Assembly (NCBI RefSeq): GCF_014898055.3 | Contig: NW_023601322.1 | Location: 65,996,740-66,060,739, forward strand | Length of the DNA stretch: 64,000 nucleotides | Source of the DNA: Talpa occidentalis | Taxonomy: Eukaryota > Chordata > Mammalia > Eulipotyphla > Talpidae | Direction: 5' to 3' | Part shown: positions 1 through 10,730 of the stretch, one piece after another | How the letters are laid out: every line of letters starts with the position of its first letter | Numbering within the stretch: position 1 is the first letter of the stretch | Notes under the pieces: generated by a model | What the model was told of the DNA's origin: nothing | What the model saw: only the letters and a program-made list of their open reading frames with translations | The model's database searches: none | Made by a program: the position numbers and the translations under genes

Positions 1-249
1 GATAGGGTCATATTCTGGATACATTTTAAAGATGTAATTAATAGACTTTTCTACTTGATGTATGAGAGAAAGAGAAAAGTCAAGGACAACTCCTAGGTTT
101 GGAGCCTGAGCAACCAGAAGGATCAAGTGGCAGTGAACTGAGATGGAGGAAAAGTGAAGGTAAGCCTGTTATTTGGAAAACAATCAAAAATAATGTGTTT
201 AAGATGTGTTTAAGAGCAGAAGGTACCAGAGTAAGAGTTTGGAGTCAAG

Positions 250-390
250 ATTACCTGGATCTGAATCTTGATTCTGTGTGACTTCAATCAAGTTACTTAA
301 ATCCTCTGTGCCTCAGAGCTCTCATTTACAAAATGAGAACTAAAAACAGCCCCTATCTCATAGAGTTGATGTAAGGAGGAAATGCATGCA
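250..390 (+). repeat. MIR SINE fragment
   Basis: Decayed MIR core and 3' half. The diagnostic order is visible: a 'gtgacttcaatcaagttac' stretch, then 'ctctgtgcctcag', 'tttacaaaatgagaac', and 'ctcatagagttgatg'. Matches the MIR consensus as I recall it; no TSD visible. Confidence 0.7.
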
Positions 391-1264
391 TTCCAGACTT
401 TCTTTTGATTCTTCCCAAAAACTCAGAACTTTTGAGTTCAGGAAGAAATCTTCGCTCATCCCTACGCCTGCTTATCCCATCTCAAATAACACTAAGCCCC
501 CAAGATTTTGAAAGTAGAGTTGTGGTTGTCTGCTGTGGTTTGGGGACAGCTGTAAGGAAGCGTTCAAAGCAGCTGCTATAGGCATATAACTAGAACATTT
601 TCTTCACCTCTGATTCCTGGCAAAATAAGACCCACAGTTAGAAGGAAAGGTTTTAATTACAAGGCCACCTGTCCACCCATCTGAAGCCAACTCCAGCCTC
701 TGGCTGGTTCACTGTGGGCCATGGGACGTTTAGGGGAACCATGCTCAGAATCCCTAACATGTTTCAGAGCACTGCAAAATCAAGGAGAAAATTAACTGCT
801 TTCAAAAACTAGCCTGTTATTGCTCCCCTTCCCCATTTGTTATTAAGGATGGAGATAGACATTGAAGGTTTGGGTCATGAAGAATTTAAATTCCATCCTT
901 TCTGTTTATATGTTCAGGAAAGGTAACACTAACACCAAACAATCTTATGCTCTCCAAACCTAACAGCACTCCTCTAATTCCCCCTCCAGATGGAGATAAG
1001 TGGTTCCTAAGTTACTGTTGAACATTTTTAGACAGCTATATGAAGAGTGAGGCAGCTATATTCAAACTAGAAAGTAGGACTCCCTACTAATTGTGATTCT
1101 TAGTGCTCAACATTCAAAGTAAGTAAAAGTAACAAACTACATTTAGGGTATCATTTATCTATATGTTTACATGCAAAAAATTCAAATACTTTGCAATCAC
1201 AGAAGAAAGTGAATCCAAGTGAAAAGATGCAGGATCAAATAAACTGCAGATGGTTATAGAGACT
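391..1264. other. unrecognised unique sequence
   Basis: No gene, RNA or repeat recognised. AT-moderate, stop codons in all frames. Confidence 0.5.
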
Positions 1265-1655
1265 GGTTCATTATTCGTTAAAATGGTTTCCACTTCTTCC
1301 TGGGCCCATAACTAGACTATACCTCCCAACCTCCCTTGCAGTTAGGTGTGGCCATGTGACTGAGGTCTGGCCAATGAAATATGGGCAAAAGCAATGAGTG
1401 CCACCTCAGGTCTGGCCCATTGAAACTCCCTGTGCACAATTAACCACGCTCTTTCTGCTTCTATCTGACCTCAGAAGCTACATGTTGAAGAAGATATAGC
1501 CACAAGAAGGGAAGAACATGGAAACCCAAAGCTCTGCTTAAGGGAGAACACCCCACTGACCCAGAAAATCTGAGGCGAAATAAACTTTTTTATAGTAAGC
1601 CAATGACCTGTCAGTATTTATCTGCTAATAGCAGCTAGTGTTTCATTAACTAGTA
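1265..1655 (+). repeat. old LTR, MaLR/ERVL-like
   Basis: Shows LTR landmarks in order: 'ggccatgtgactgaggtctggccaatg' region, the 'gtgccacctcaggtctggccc' region, 'gaaataaac' as a polyadenylation signal near 1580, and an end resembling 'gcagctagtgtt..actag'. I recall this pattern from old mammalian LTRs; the exact subfamily is uncertain. Confidence 0.55.
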
Positions 1656-2143
1656 CACAGCTTAAAACTTACCTATCTGCTGCAGATAGCTTCATCTGAC
1701 ATTTGCAAATACTAATACTGACTTTTATAGAATCATGCAAGTAAAGCAAATAACAGACTATGGCTGTGAGCACCATGAAGGCAAGGACCATGTCCATCAT
1801 GCTCACTACTGTTCCTCAGTCTGTATCTGGAACATAATGGGTATTATTTGCCAAATAGATAAAAAGATGAAAGATAAACTTCTAAAGGTGACTGAACAGT
1901 GGGATGACATGATGACTGAACTGGCAAAGATAAGCTGAGGCAACGGCTCCTAGGCACTAGAAGCTGAGGGACACATAGGGAAGTAGGAGCTATGGGAGTA
2001 GAAGAAAAAAGGCTGGAGACAGAGCTAGGCACACATGGAAGGAAGGAGAGGAGGTGAAGGCGCTAAAGATGAACCCCTCCAGGGGAGGGAACGTTGGGGA
2101 AAATGAAGAGCTTAAGAAAGGTTGGCAGCAATAGTTAGGTTAA
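1656..2143. other. unrecognised unique sequence
   Basis: No repeat or gene recognised. A 67-codon frame at 1735-1938 has no recognisable motif and is treated as chance. Confidence 0.45.
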
Positions 2144-2157
2144 GAGTAGAATATCTG

Positions 2158-2270
2158 GGGCCTCCCCTGGTGGCACAGCGGTTGAGCACTGGGCTGCGAG
2201 GCTGCCCGCAGCCTCTGCAGTGCCAGTTCATTCCCCCGCCGCCGGCAAGGGTCCCACAAAAAAAAAAAAA
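2158..2270 (+). mobile_element. head-only copy of the local tRNA-Glu-like SINE
   Basis: Starts 'gggcctcccctggtgg' and holds a pol III A box (TGGCACAGCGG) and a degenerate B box (agttcattccc). It ends at 'gggtcccac', followed directly by poly(A). The roughly 150-bp tail present in most other copies is absent. Flanked by a perfect 13-bp TSD 'agtagaatatctg' (2145-2157 and 2271-2283), which shows it is a complete retroposed unit and not a later deletion. Confidence 0.88.
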
Positions 2271-2399
2271 AGTAGAATATCTGTGTTGGAAATATATCTT
2301 AGGGGGAAAAAGAGAGCTATCAGCATTTGGCTTTAATTGCCAGAGCTGGAAAGAATTTTAAAGATGCCCAAGACCACTACTTCTCTCAAACTTTAAAAG

Positions 2400-2540
2400 T
2401 ATATGTGTAGCTATGAATAAACAGGAAACAGACTTATGGTGGTGATCGTTTTGCATTGCATACAAATATTAACCCATTATGTTGCACACTTGAAACTAAT
2501 ATAATGTTGTGTGTCAATTATACTTCAATTTTAAAAAGCC
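2400..2540 (+). repeat. L1 3' end relic
   Basis: The segment from 'ggtggtgatcgttttgcat' through 'cttgaaactaatataatg' to 'tcaattatacttcaatttt' matches the common 3' UTR end of medium-age mammalian L1s. Plus orientation. Only about 140 bp remain. Confidence 0.7.
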
Positions 2541-2565
2541 ACATGTATGAATTTCACCTCCATTT

Positions 2566-3588
2566 TTTTTAGCAAGCTTCATCATAACAAATATTTTTTT
2601 TAATTTTATTTTTATATTCCCCATACAACTGCAACCCCCTTATTTTGACCCCATTCTCTCCCTGCCCCATAGTGTGTCTCTGGTTCATAGTTGTTTGTTG
2701 ATTTTGATTTTTTCTTTCTTATAGTTATTCTTTTTCCTGGTCCCTTATTTAGGTTTTCCAGATTCCTGCTATGAGCGAGACCATCCAGTATTTTTCTTTT
2801 TCTTTCTGGCTTATGTCGCTGAGCATGATCCCTTCCAGCAACATCCACGTTGTTGCAAATTGCATGTGTTTATCTTTTTTGAATGCTGAGTAATATTCCA
2901 TGGTGTATATGTACCACATCTTCTTGATCCAGTCATCTATTTTTGGGATTTGGGTTGTTTCCAAAGCTTAGCTATTGTAAATAGTGCTGTTATAAACACA
3001 GGGGTGCAGGTGCCCTTTGGAATTAATGTTTCTGTGTCCTTTGGGTAAAAACCTAGGAGTGGAATTGCTGGGTCATATGAAAGCTCTATCTTTAGTAGGT
3101 TGAGGAATCTCCACATAGCTTTCCATAGTGGTTGGACCAGTTTGCACTCCCACCAGCAGTGTAGAAGAGTTCCTTTTTCTCCACATCCTTGCCAGCATTT
3201 GTTGTTGCTAGTTTTTTTAATATGTGCCCTTCTCACTGGTGTGAGACGGTATCTCATTGTAGTTTTGATTTGCATTTCCCTGATTGCAAGTGATGTTGAA
3301 CATTTTTTCATATGCCTGTTGGCCATTTGTATTTCCTCTTCGGAGAAGTTTCTTTTTAGCGCTTCTGCCCATTTTTTGACTGGATTATTTTCTTTGTTTT
3401 TGTTGAGTCTCATCAGCTCTTTGCAGATTTTTGTGATCAGTCCTTTATCATTAGTGTTGTGTGCAAAAATGTTCTCCCAGTCAGTGCGTTTTCTCTTTGC
3501 TTTGGTTATTGTCTCTTTTGCTGTGCAGAAGCTCTTTAATTTGACGTAGTCCCAGCTGTTTATCTTTGCCTTCACTATCACTGCTTTG
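2566..3588 (-). mobile_element. 5'-truncated LINE-1 with ORF2 C-terminal remnant
   Basis: Minus-strand L1, with the 3' UTR at the low coordinate. The ORF2 C-terminal frame (about 3599 down to 2937) carries L1 signatures [33 protein letters not shown] and [11 protein letters not shown]. It shifts frame near 2950 and continues as DWIKKMWYIYTMEYYSA. Only about 1 kb of a usual 6-kb element is present, with no reverse transcriptase core. A 13-bp TSD 'ttcacctccattt' lies at 2553-2565 and 3589-3601. More diverged than the two short L1s at 10.3 and 11.7 kb. Not functional. Confidence 0.92.
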
Positions 3589-3601
3589 TTCACCTCCATT
3601 T

Positions 3602-4179
3602 AAAAAAAAAGAATAACCTCACCTCGGGTATATCAATCATTGAGGATCTTTTTAAAAGCACAGATAATGATTCGGTAGGTCCAGGGGGAGATCTGAGATT
3701 CTGCATTTCTAACAAGTTCTTATGGGATACTGATGCTCCTAGTCCAGGGACCAGAATTTCAACAGCAGAGGACAAAACCAATGCTTTCCCAAGCATATAT
3801 GTATATGCCTGAAGATATGTATATATAGTTTACACTTAATATGCACATGTAATATGTAATGTGTATATGTACACATGAAAACGCTAGGTGATTCATAAGC
3901 ACTCACATTTAAGATCAATACATGTTGTCATTTATAATAGCCATGTGAATTTGCTTTACATGCATTTAACTATTAAAAATGTTGACTTGAAAAAATATTA
4001 ATACGTCATAATAAAGGAGCTATGCAGAGGTGGCAAAAATAGGGCAGGTGAACTACAATTATGGATGTGTGGGGAATGCTGGCAGGAATCATCTGAGGAC
4101 ACTTGCAGGAAGAGAAACAAGCTCCAACTCAAAATGAACAGTAGTGATGCATGAAGGAAAGGCGTTACTTGAGGGAGTG
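3602..4179. other. unrecognised sequence, AT-rich
   Basis: Contains alternating 'atatgtatatg'-like stretches (about 3795-3880). No gene recognised. Confidence 0.45.
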
Positions 4180-4440
4180 AGGTGAGTAATATTTATGAGC
4201 GTTTCCTGATCCTGTGAGCCCCGGCTACCCATAGGGTATTATTTCCTCCTCACAACAGTCTTATAGGTGTGTATGTGTGCTGTCCCGTTCACTGTCTTCA
4301 TCAGGATATTGTGGCTTGGAGAGACTGTCCATGGTCAAAGAGCTAGTAGCAGGAGCCAGAGTCAGGAACTGAATCCTGATCTGGAGAACCTCCAGAGCTA
4401 GACCCCTAACCTTTCTCTCAGTAATGCTGTTCAGCAGACT
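4180..4440 (-). repeat. MIR fragment
   Basis: Reverse-oriented MIR: 'atttatgagcgtttcctgat', 'cctcctcacaacagtctta', 'agctagtagcaggagccaga' and 'ctagacccctaac' follow MIR complement order. Confidence 0.65.
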
Positions 4441-5582
4441 TGCAGGTCTCTACAGAATTCTCCTTCCAATGCTGGTATGCTGTTTTCAAGGAACATTTTT
4501 GTTATATTTCTGTCAGCAAGAATTGCGGGTTCACATTCATTGAAATCTAACTTTGTGTAAGTCACATATTATCCACTCCCATTTTCAACAGTGACAAACT
4601 GAGGCTTACCAGGGTCACAAAGTCTAAACTCACAATTCTCCCTACCTCCAGATTCAAAACTTTTTCAACAAACCTGCTTGACCCCACTTCTTGTGGTGTG
4701 ACATCATTATTATGAAGACTTTCTTCCCCAGGCTGGAGTGACTTCCTACCATTTGTCAAATACATACCTCCTGCTCTTCTACTACCCACCCCCACCTCAC
4801 TCTCTGGCTGGTGGACACATGACACCGTTTAAACCAATTCAGAGTTTAACCTATAATCTTGGTGTCAGTTGGTGGCTAATAGCTGCCTTGTAACTTTAAT
4901 AGGTGCACCAATCCCTGGCAGGTGCAGACAAGCCACAAAGAAAACCCACTTTGAAACTTGCATGCTGGAACCATCCCTAGATTATAAAAAACTACATGAA
5001 ATGTCAGGCAAGGCCTTTAGTTTTATCAGGAATGCTACAAAGATATATAAACATAGATATGGATATACAGAGGTTTTTTTAAACCAACCTTGAATTTAGA
5101 TGTTACACAAAAGAAAGGTTCTACTGATAGCTCTCAGATGGGGCTAAACCAAGATCCAGTAATATGGCATCACAACCAAAACCTGAAATACTGTTATTTT
5201 TCAAGGGGGACGCATCCTAGAAGCAAGAATTTAAGTGTCAGACAAATAACATCTACTTCGAATCTTAATCCCCTTTATGTTCAACATGGTATTTTAAATA
5301 ATCACTAGTTTTCTCTTCAAAGAGGACGTCCAAGTAGAATCCAGACTCTCAGACTTCCCTTTCTTGGCAATTCCTGCAACTCCCCTTCGCCTCCCCTATT
5401 TCCTGGTTCTATGCTACTTTACATCGATGCTTTCATCTCTAGCATAGTCTGCTGAGTTCAGCGCACCAAGATACTAGTAGCAATTCTTTCATTCTCCTTC
5501 AATCTAGACAGACCCTGCTCACCCAGATTGACCCATCTTATTTGGCTAACAGAGTCTGTCCAATGCCATAGGCAAGGACTGG
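4441..5582. other. unrecognised sequence with possible weak MIR trace
   Basis: About 4585-4645 ('acaaactgaggcttaccag..ggtcacaaagt') could be a reverse MIR core. The rest is not recognised. Small frames at 4869-5308 have no identifiable domain. Confidence 0.4.
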
Positions 5583-5987
5583 GTGCCCACAGATTCTGAA
5601 GAAGTGAGAAGAATACATCATGATGGGATTGGCCAGGACACAGGAAAACCCAAGTACTACCACAAATCAGCCACTGTCCCCAAGAGGCCCCTGGGGGAAG
5701 GGGTACACAGAGAACAAAGCAACAATGTATTGCTGGCTGCTCAGCCTCAGGCTGAGCAGCACTTCAACAAGACTGGCTGGGCTGTGAGCAGACTTGCACT
5801 AGAGCCAGCTAAGCATGAGCAGCTGATGCTCATTCCCAAACCCCAATCTGTGCCCCCAACAAGAGCAACCACCACCTCATACAAGAGAGAACAGACCAAA
5901 AAAACTGAGGCAGCAGACCCAATGCCCAGAATGGAGTCAACGCAGGCCACCTCCCTCAGCACTCTACAGTCAAGGGAGAGAAAGTAG
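5583..5987 (+). other. 134-codon open frame of unknown meaning
   Basis: Longest plus-strand frame not clearly tied to a repeat in the first 40 kb. The predicted product is hydrophilic, rich in Q, K, T and P, with no signal peptide, membrane segment or motif that I recognise. The listed start lies inside GTGCCC-rich sequence, and no CpG-rich promoter or splice context is evident. A 25-bp inverted repeat lies inside it. It may be chance, an old pseudogene or a lncRNA exon. I assign no function. Confidence 0.2.
5736..5760. repeat. perfect 12-bp inverted repeat, 1-nt spacer
   Basis: Left arm gctgctcagcct (5736-5747), spacer c, right arm aggctgagcagc (5749-5760). The arms are exact reverse complements. 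Confidence 0.9.
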
Positions 5988-6604
5988 ACACACTCAAGGA
6001 AAAGAATGGTAACAAATGACTGACTAGACAAAAGAACAAGAAGACAAAATAGGATAGCTCCTGAAGCATTCTCTCACTGGGTGCAGACCTCAGTCCAAAT
6101 TACTTTTCAGCACAAGCATCTCTTCAAAGATTTCCATCTAAAGGGAAACAAATGAAGAGTCAGCCCATCTTTTATCCCGCAAGTAGCAGAGAATAAGGAG
6201 GTCCCTAGGAGGGATCATTGCTTGGACCCTGGAGGGTAGGTTCCCCCACAGGAAGGGGAGAGCAGATAAGACTGTGTGGGCTTTCTAGTGGCCTGAAGGT
6301 AGCCTGCACATGCCTCAACTCTCTACACACATTCTCACCCCCTCCTCTGGGCATGGACCTGGCAGGGCACTAATACTTCCACATTTGGCGATCCACTGTA
6401 AAGGCACAGGAGCTGAGAGGGACCTCAGATTCAGTCTCTCAGAGGCTCACATTGTAAGTCAACTGCATTTGTAAACCTCAAATTTTGCATACAAGCCAAA
6501 GTTTGAATAGGAAACTGGAAGAGACTCAGCCTTCTACCTTTTTACTTCCATGACATCTTTTTCAAGCAAAACCAAGGTCCTCAGAGATGCTTTGGAGGAG
6601 ACTT
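5988..6604. other. unrecognised unique sequence
   Basis: No repeat or gene recognised. Confidence 0.45.
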
Positions 6605-6860
6605 TAAGCTGGTGGTTATGAGCCCAGGAGCTGTAGTCAGACAGCTGTGGTTCAAACCCTACTCTGCCTGACTAGCTTGTGACCTTGAGCAGGTCAGAAA
6701 AGGCACTGGAGTCTTAGATTTTTTTATTTAGGAAATGGGAGAAATAGCAGCAACAAATCAGGTGAGACAATTCACATAAAACTTTGAGCACAGCACAGGC
6801 ACACAGTGAGCATACAGGAAATATCAGCCAATGACAATGAGATTATTATTACAACCACTA
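6605..6860 (+). repeat. MIR, near full length
   Basis: Recognisable from 5' ('gtggttatgagcccaggagctgtagtcagac') through 'tgtgaccttgagcaggtca' to the 3' end 'gagcacagcacaggcacacagtgagca..attattatt'. Confidence 0.75.
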
Positions 6861-7539
6861 CAGTAATATTTATCATGATTAATAGCCCAGGTTTCACTGT
6901 GGTCTACATGGTTTGCAGAGACCAATGAACTCTCTGCCTCTGTGCTTCTTGTACCCTTTGCTTCTCCACAGCTGATGACTCTTGCTTTCCATCATGACAC
7001 ACCTTCCTCCCTCACATTGACGGACTCTCTCAAGAACAAAATAGGTGCTATTCGCGTCAAGACCACAAACTGTTAACAGCCTGATTTCCCTGATGGTTGT
7101 TCTCATGAAAGGACAGAACCCCAAAGTTTCTGACCAACCACTCAAATCAAATGCCCAGCTCATCTATTTTCCTCCACACCCCCACAATACTTTATGTATT
7201 TCTTTGAAGGGGAAAAACATGGATTTGCTAAACCTTCTTCTAGTTCATTTACTCACACTCCTACTTCCAGCAAATACTCTGGAAGTTGTTAGTGTTTGAA
7301 GAAATGGTATAAACAGGATTGTTAAAAATAGTAACAGAACAGAAATTTATACCTTAAACAAATCATTCCAACAGATGGGACTTAAAGCATTTATTATACC
7401 TCTCTGGTCTGGGGCTTTTCAAGCACCGCATTTCCAGCCGGCCAGACTGGGAGCTATTTGATAGTACCTCTCTGACCAATTACATACTAATTAAAAGACC
7501 TTGGTGTGGGCTGGAGGTAGCAGCTTTGCATATGGACTT
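6861..7539. other. unrecognised unique sequence
   Basis: No repeat recognised. Frames at 6894-7299 on both strands show no domain. The last part overlaps the candidate regulatory patch at 7480-7560. Confidence 0.4.
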
Positions 7540-7560
7540 TAATTACTGGGCCCTAGATTT
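7480..7560. promoter_or_regulatory. candidate non-coding regulatory patch (octamer and homeodomain-like sites)
   Basis: Within 80 bp: 'caattacatactaattaaaa', 'aaagaccttgg' (nuclear-receptor half-site-like), 'ctttgcatatgg' (POU octamer-like) and 'ctttaattac' (homeodomain-like). It lies outside recognised repeats. This is motif clustering only; conservation was not tested. Confidence 0.25.
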
Positions 7561-7727
7561 GCCAAGAAAACACAAAGGGCTTCTCTGGCTGGATGCTGAG
7601 GCTTAGAATGAACATATGGCCTACGTGGGAGGAGAGGGTTAAGACTGTAATCCTAAACAGGAAGTAGAGTATTTTCCCCCCTGTAATCTCCTGAAAGTAA
7701 CTATGTACCAGGGTAACACCAAATCTC

Positions 7728-8066
7728 TGGTCATTCCATGGAACAAAAGGCATCCTGAGTGGGCAGTGATCTGCCACCATGGACACGTCATTCAATCCCA
7801 GGACTATCTCTGGATTAAAATTCTTTCTTGCCCCTCCAGCCTTATCTTGTTGTTTTTTGGATCAGAATCTCAGATGTCTTCCTAGGTTTCACCAAGTCTG
7901 GGATAGCCCAGTATTAATTTTTTGCTAGCCAGAGTTCACTCCTGCCTCATGGCTACAGTGTCTGAGATCCTATCCAGAAGGGTCTGGCAGGGAGGAGTAC
8001 GAAGTCCAGTCCTAACCAATGACCACAATCCATGGAACAAAGAGCATCCTGAGTGGGCCCTTTGGT
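7728..8066 (+). repeat. pair of diverged direct repeats about 300 bp apart
   Basis: Unit 1 (7728-7771) and unit 2 (8022-8066) share 'ccatggaacaaa' and 'gcatcctgagtgggc', separated by a few variable bases. They could be two adjacent copies of one old element, or an ancient local duplication. The sequence between (7772-8021) is unrecognised. Confidence 0.55.
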
Positions 8067-8450
8067 TCAAGGATGGGCATTTGACCCCAACCAATATAAT
8101 CAGCATAAGTCCCAGGATGTTTTGAGAGGTCATACTTGGGTAGACATGTTCTCTATCTAAGTTGGGAGTTGAAAGTGATTAGATGACTCTGAATCTGTGG
8201 CATTCATCCTACTGCCACATGGAAGAACAGATCTGAAAGGGAGAAAACCGAGGGGGAGCAGTACCAAGAGAGATAAAGAGGTGATAGCATTTGAGGTCCT
8301 TGATCAAGCCATTCCTGAAATAATCCACTCATAATTTTCCCTATTATTAGCTAATAAATTGTTTTTATGCTTAAACTGGATTTGGTTAGCTTTTCTGTCA
8401 ATTTCCAACTAAAATAATCCTATCTGGTAGAAATAGGATTGGGAGGAAGG
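8010..8450 (+). repeat. old LTR-like repeat
   Basis: Contains 'gggcatttgaccccaaccaatataatcag', a purine-rich middle, and an end with 'gctaataaattg' (AATAAA signal) then 'tgcttaaactggatttggtt' and 'tttctgtcaatttccaact'. This follows an old mammalian LTR pattern; I am unsure of the family. Confidence 0.4.
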
Positions 8451-8895
8451 AAGTTACAAAACTGTCTGACCCAACAGGTCCAGCCTGCAATGAACACATT
8501 CGCTACAGCCTCAGTAATGTCCTAGGGATCTTGACCCATAATCAAAAAATTCGAGAGGTAGAAGAGGCCTAGAGGATAAAGCATCTTGTTCAACCATTGT
8601 TGCTGACTTGCTTTTTCTAAACAGGTATGTATGTGAAGGCCTAGAGAGGAAAGATGTCACACAGTCAGCAAGAGACAAACTCTTTCCCATTGCCATCTCA
8701 ATGCCTTGTATATAGTTGTTCAATGAACATTAGATCCTGTCACCAACAACCAATCTCTCTCAAATATACAGTTGATGAAACAGTCTTTTCTTTTGTTCTT
8801 TTGGCAAATATCTCGTTATAAATTAATTCCTTAATAAAATACCTTCACTTCCTACACAATCTATCTCCTTCCTTCTCTTTTTTCATTGCTTGACA
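8451..8895. other. unrecognised unique sequence
   Basis: No repeat or gene recognised. Confidence 0.4.
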
Positions 8896-8919
8896 CTAGC
8901 TCGCATTTCTTGTCTCTTT

Positions 8920-9209
8920 TTTAAAGATTTATTTATTTATTTATTTATTTGTTTGTTTATTTATTTATTTATTTATTTATACAAGCACTGGGTACAGTCA
9001 GAAGCGCTGGAGGGTGAAAGAATTCACCAGAGACAGAGCAGGGAACAGAACAGGCCGACTGACGAAATTCACTGCTGAGGGGAGCAGCAGGCGCGGCAGG
9101 AGAGGTCTGTCGCGCCATGTGGGACCCTTGCCAGCAGCTGGGGATCGAACCGGTGCTGCAGAGGCCGCAGGCAGCTTTGCAACTCAAACGCTACACCACA
9201 GGGGAGGCC
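8920..9209 (-). mobile_element. full-length chimeric SINE, type I
   Basis: Minus orientation: long (ATTT)n tail and AAAGATTT (complement of TCTTT) at the left, R-U5-like tail in the middle, tRNA-like head ending 'ggggaggccc' at the right. B box readable as 'ggggatcgaaccggt' complement. Imperfect TSD, ctagc-tcgcatttctt (8896-8911) versus ctagcctctcatttctt (9210-9226). The frames spanning it are SINE shadows. Confidence 0.88.
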
Positions 9210-9226
9210 CTAGCCTCTCATTTCTT

Positions 9227-9982
9227 CCAATTCCCATTTCACCTTTTCAGTTACTCAAACCTTTTCTTTCCGTCTTCAATCAAGTCTACAGTGCCTATAA
9301 GCACTCAATAACTACACACGCTCACTTCTCCACCCTTTTACTTATACCTCAAACCCTGAGTTACCTACCAATTCTCATCCTTCTCTTATTTGTCCTCACA
9401 AATTGTGTGACTAAATTAAAAACAGTTGTAATTTTTTAATGATTTAGAATGACAGTGAAAAATAAATCCAATTGCCTACTTGTGGGCAACTCCTTACATG
9501 ACATATCAGTTATTCAAATTTCCTGTGACTAAATTCTCCCTATTTCTATTACAGATGAATGTCATCTGTCAGTATGTAATGTTAGCCAAGTTCTGGTAAC
9601 ACACAGATGGAAAGCTTCATGTAAACATTAATCAAGGTTATTATTCTCAGGAACACAATAAGCAAGTGGCAGCCCTTAAGAATTATAATTATTATTCATA
9701 TTCTTTTTAGCGTATCTTGGGAACTGACAGGTCTTCATGGAAAAGAGTATGGGACTTCAAATGAGATTCATAAACTCATCTGCACTCTAGTCCAAGTGAA
9801 ACCTTTTATTAGAAATTTGGACTGGGAGGATGGAAAGTGAATTTGGGATACAAAATAAACAGGTGATAGCTTGAATTTATGCAGACTCCCTTTAGCAAAA
9901 ACCTGCAATTGCTCATGTGTACTGCTCAGTGTAGGAAAAACCATCAGTGTCTTCTTGCACTGGAAGTTTTTCTGAGGCAAAA
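9227..9982. other. unrecognised sequence
   Basis: Pyrimidine-rich 9230-9400, then AT-rich. No gene or repeat recognised. Confidence 0.4.
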
Positions 9983-9995
9983 AATAATACAAATA

Positions 9996-10098
9996 GGGCC
10001 TCCCCTGGCTGCGCAGCGGTTGAGCGCTGGGCTGCGAGGCTGCCCGCAGCCTCTGCAGCACCGGTTCGTTCCCCAGCCGCCGGCGAGGGTCCCACAAA

Positions 10099-10125
<27 letters not shown>
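9996..10125 (+). mobile_element. head-only SINE with (AAT)n tail
   Basis: Head identical in layout to the 2158 copy, with A box TGCGCAGCGG and B box ggttcgttccc. It stops at 'gagggtcccac' and passes into an A-rich run that has become (AAT)n. TSD 'aataatacaaata' at 9983-9995 and 10126-10138. The frame that reads as poly-isoleucine here is the microsatellite. Confidence 0.88.
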
Positions 10126-10133
<8 letters not shown>

Positions 10134-10285
10134 AAATAAGGGGAAATTTAACGACATTTACTATGGACACAAATTATCTCATATTACCATTATTAACATA
10201 ACTCTAGATAATTGTCCTAGAAACCTTTTTTTCATAATAGCCAGCTTAAAAACTAATTCATTATGGGAACTGTAAATTTATCTTT

Positions 10286-10730
10286 TTTTTTTATTTAAAT
10301 AATAAATTTTATTTTTATATTCCCCCATACAACTGCACATGCCCCATTCTGACCCCAATCCCTCCCCTCCCGGCCCCCACCCCCCAAAAAGTGTCTCTGG
10401 TTCATAGTTTTTTGTTGATTTTGATTTTCACTTTCTTATAGTTATTCATTTTCCTGATCCCTTATTTAAGTTTTCTAGATTCCTGCTATGAGTGAGACCA
10501 TCCGGTATTTTTCTTTTTCTTTTTGGCTTATTTCGCTGAGCATGATCCCTTCCAGCGCCATCCATGTTGCTGCAAATTGCATGTGTTTATCTTTTTTGAA
10601 TGCTGAGTAATATTCCATGGTATATATGTACCACATCTTCTTGATCCAGTCATCTATTTTTGGGCATTTGGGCTGTTTCCAAAACTTAGCTATTGTAAAT
10701 AGTGCTGCTATAAACATAGGGGTGCAGGTG
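10286..10730 (-). mobile_element. young, severely 5'-truncated LINE-1
   Basis: Minus strand. Retains the 3' UTR and the last ORF2 codons (motifs DDWIKKMWYIYTMEYYSA and KKDKHMQFAATWM). A perfect 20-bp TSD, 'ggaactgtaaatttatcttt', lies at 10266-10285 and 10731-10750. Very similar to the L1 at 11699-12183, which implies recent L1 activity in this lineage. Confidence 0.95.

Noticed and set aside
3100..3549. 149-codon plus frame with hydrophobic segments
   Set aside because: Antisense shadow of the L1 ORF2 remnant.
2937..3599. 220-codon minus frame as a cellular gene
   Set aside because: It carries L1 ORF2 C-terminal motifs and lies inside a TSD-flanked, 5'-truncated L1.
8929..8979. Stand-alone (ATTT)n microsatellite or CRISPR-like array
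   Set aside because: It is the 3' tail of a minus-oriented SINE.
9996..10125. tRNA gene from A and B boxes
   Set aside because: Spacing and acceptor-stem sequence do not fold as a tRNA; the unit is a SINE with TSD and A-rich tail.
10100..10138. Poly-isoleucine or poly-tyrosine peptide
   Set aside because: Translation of the (AAT)n tail of a SINE.
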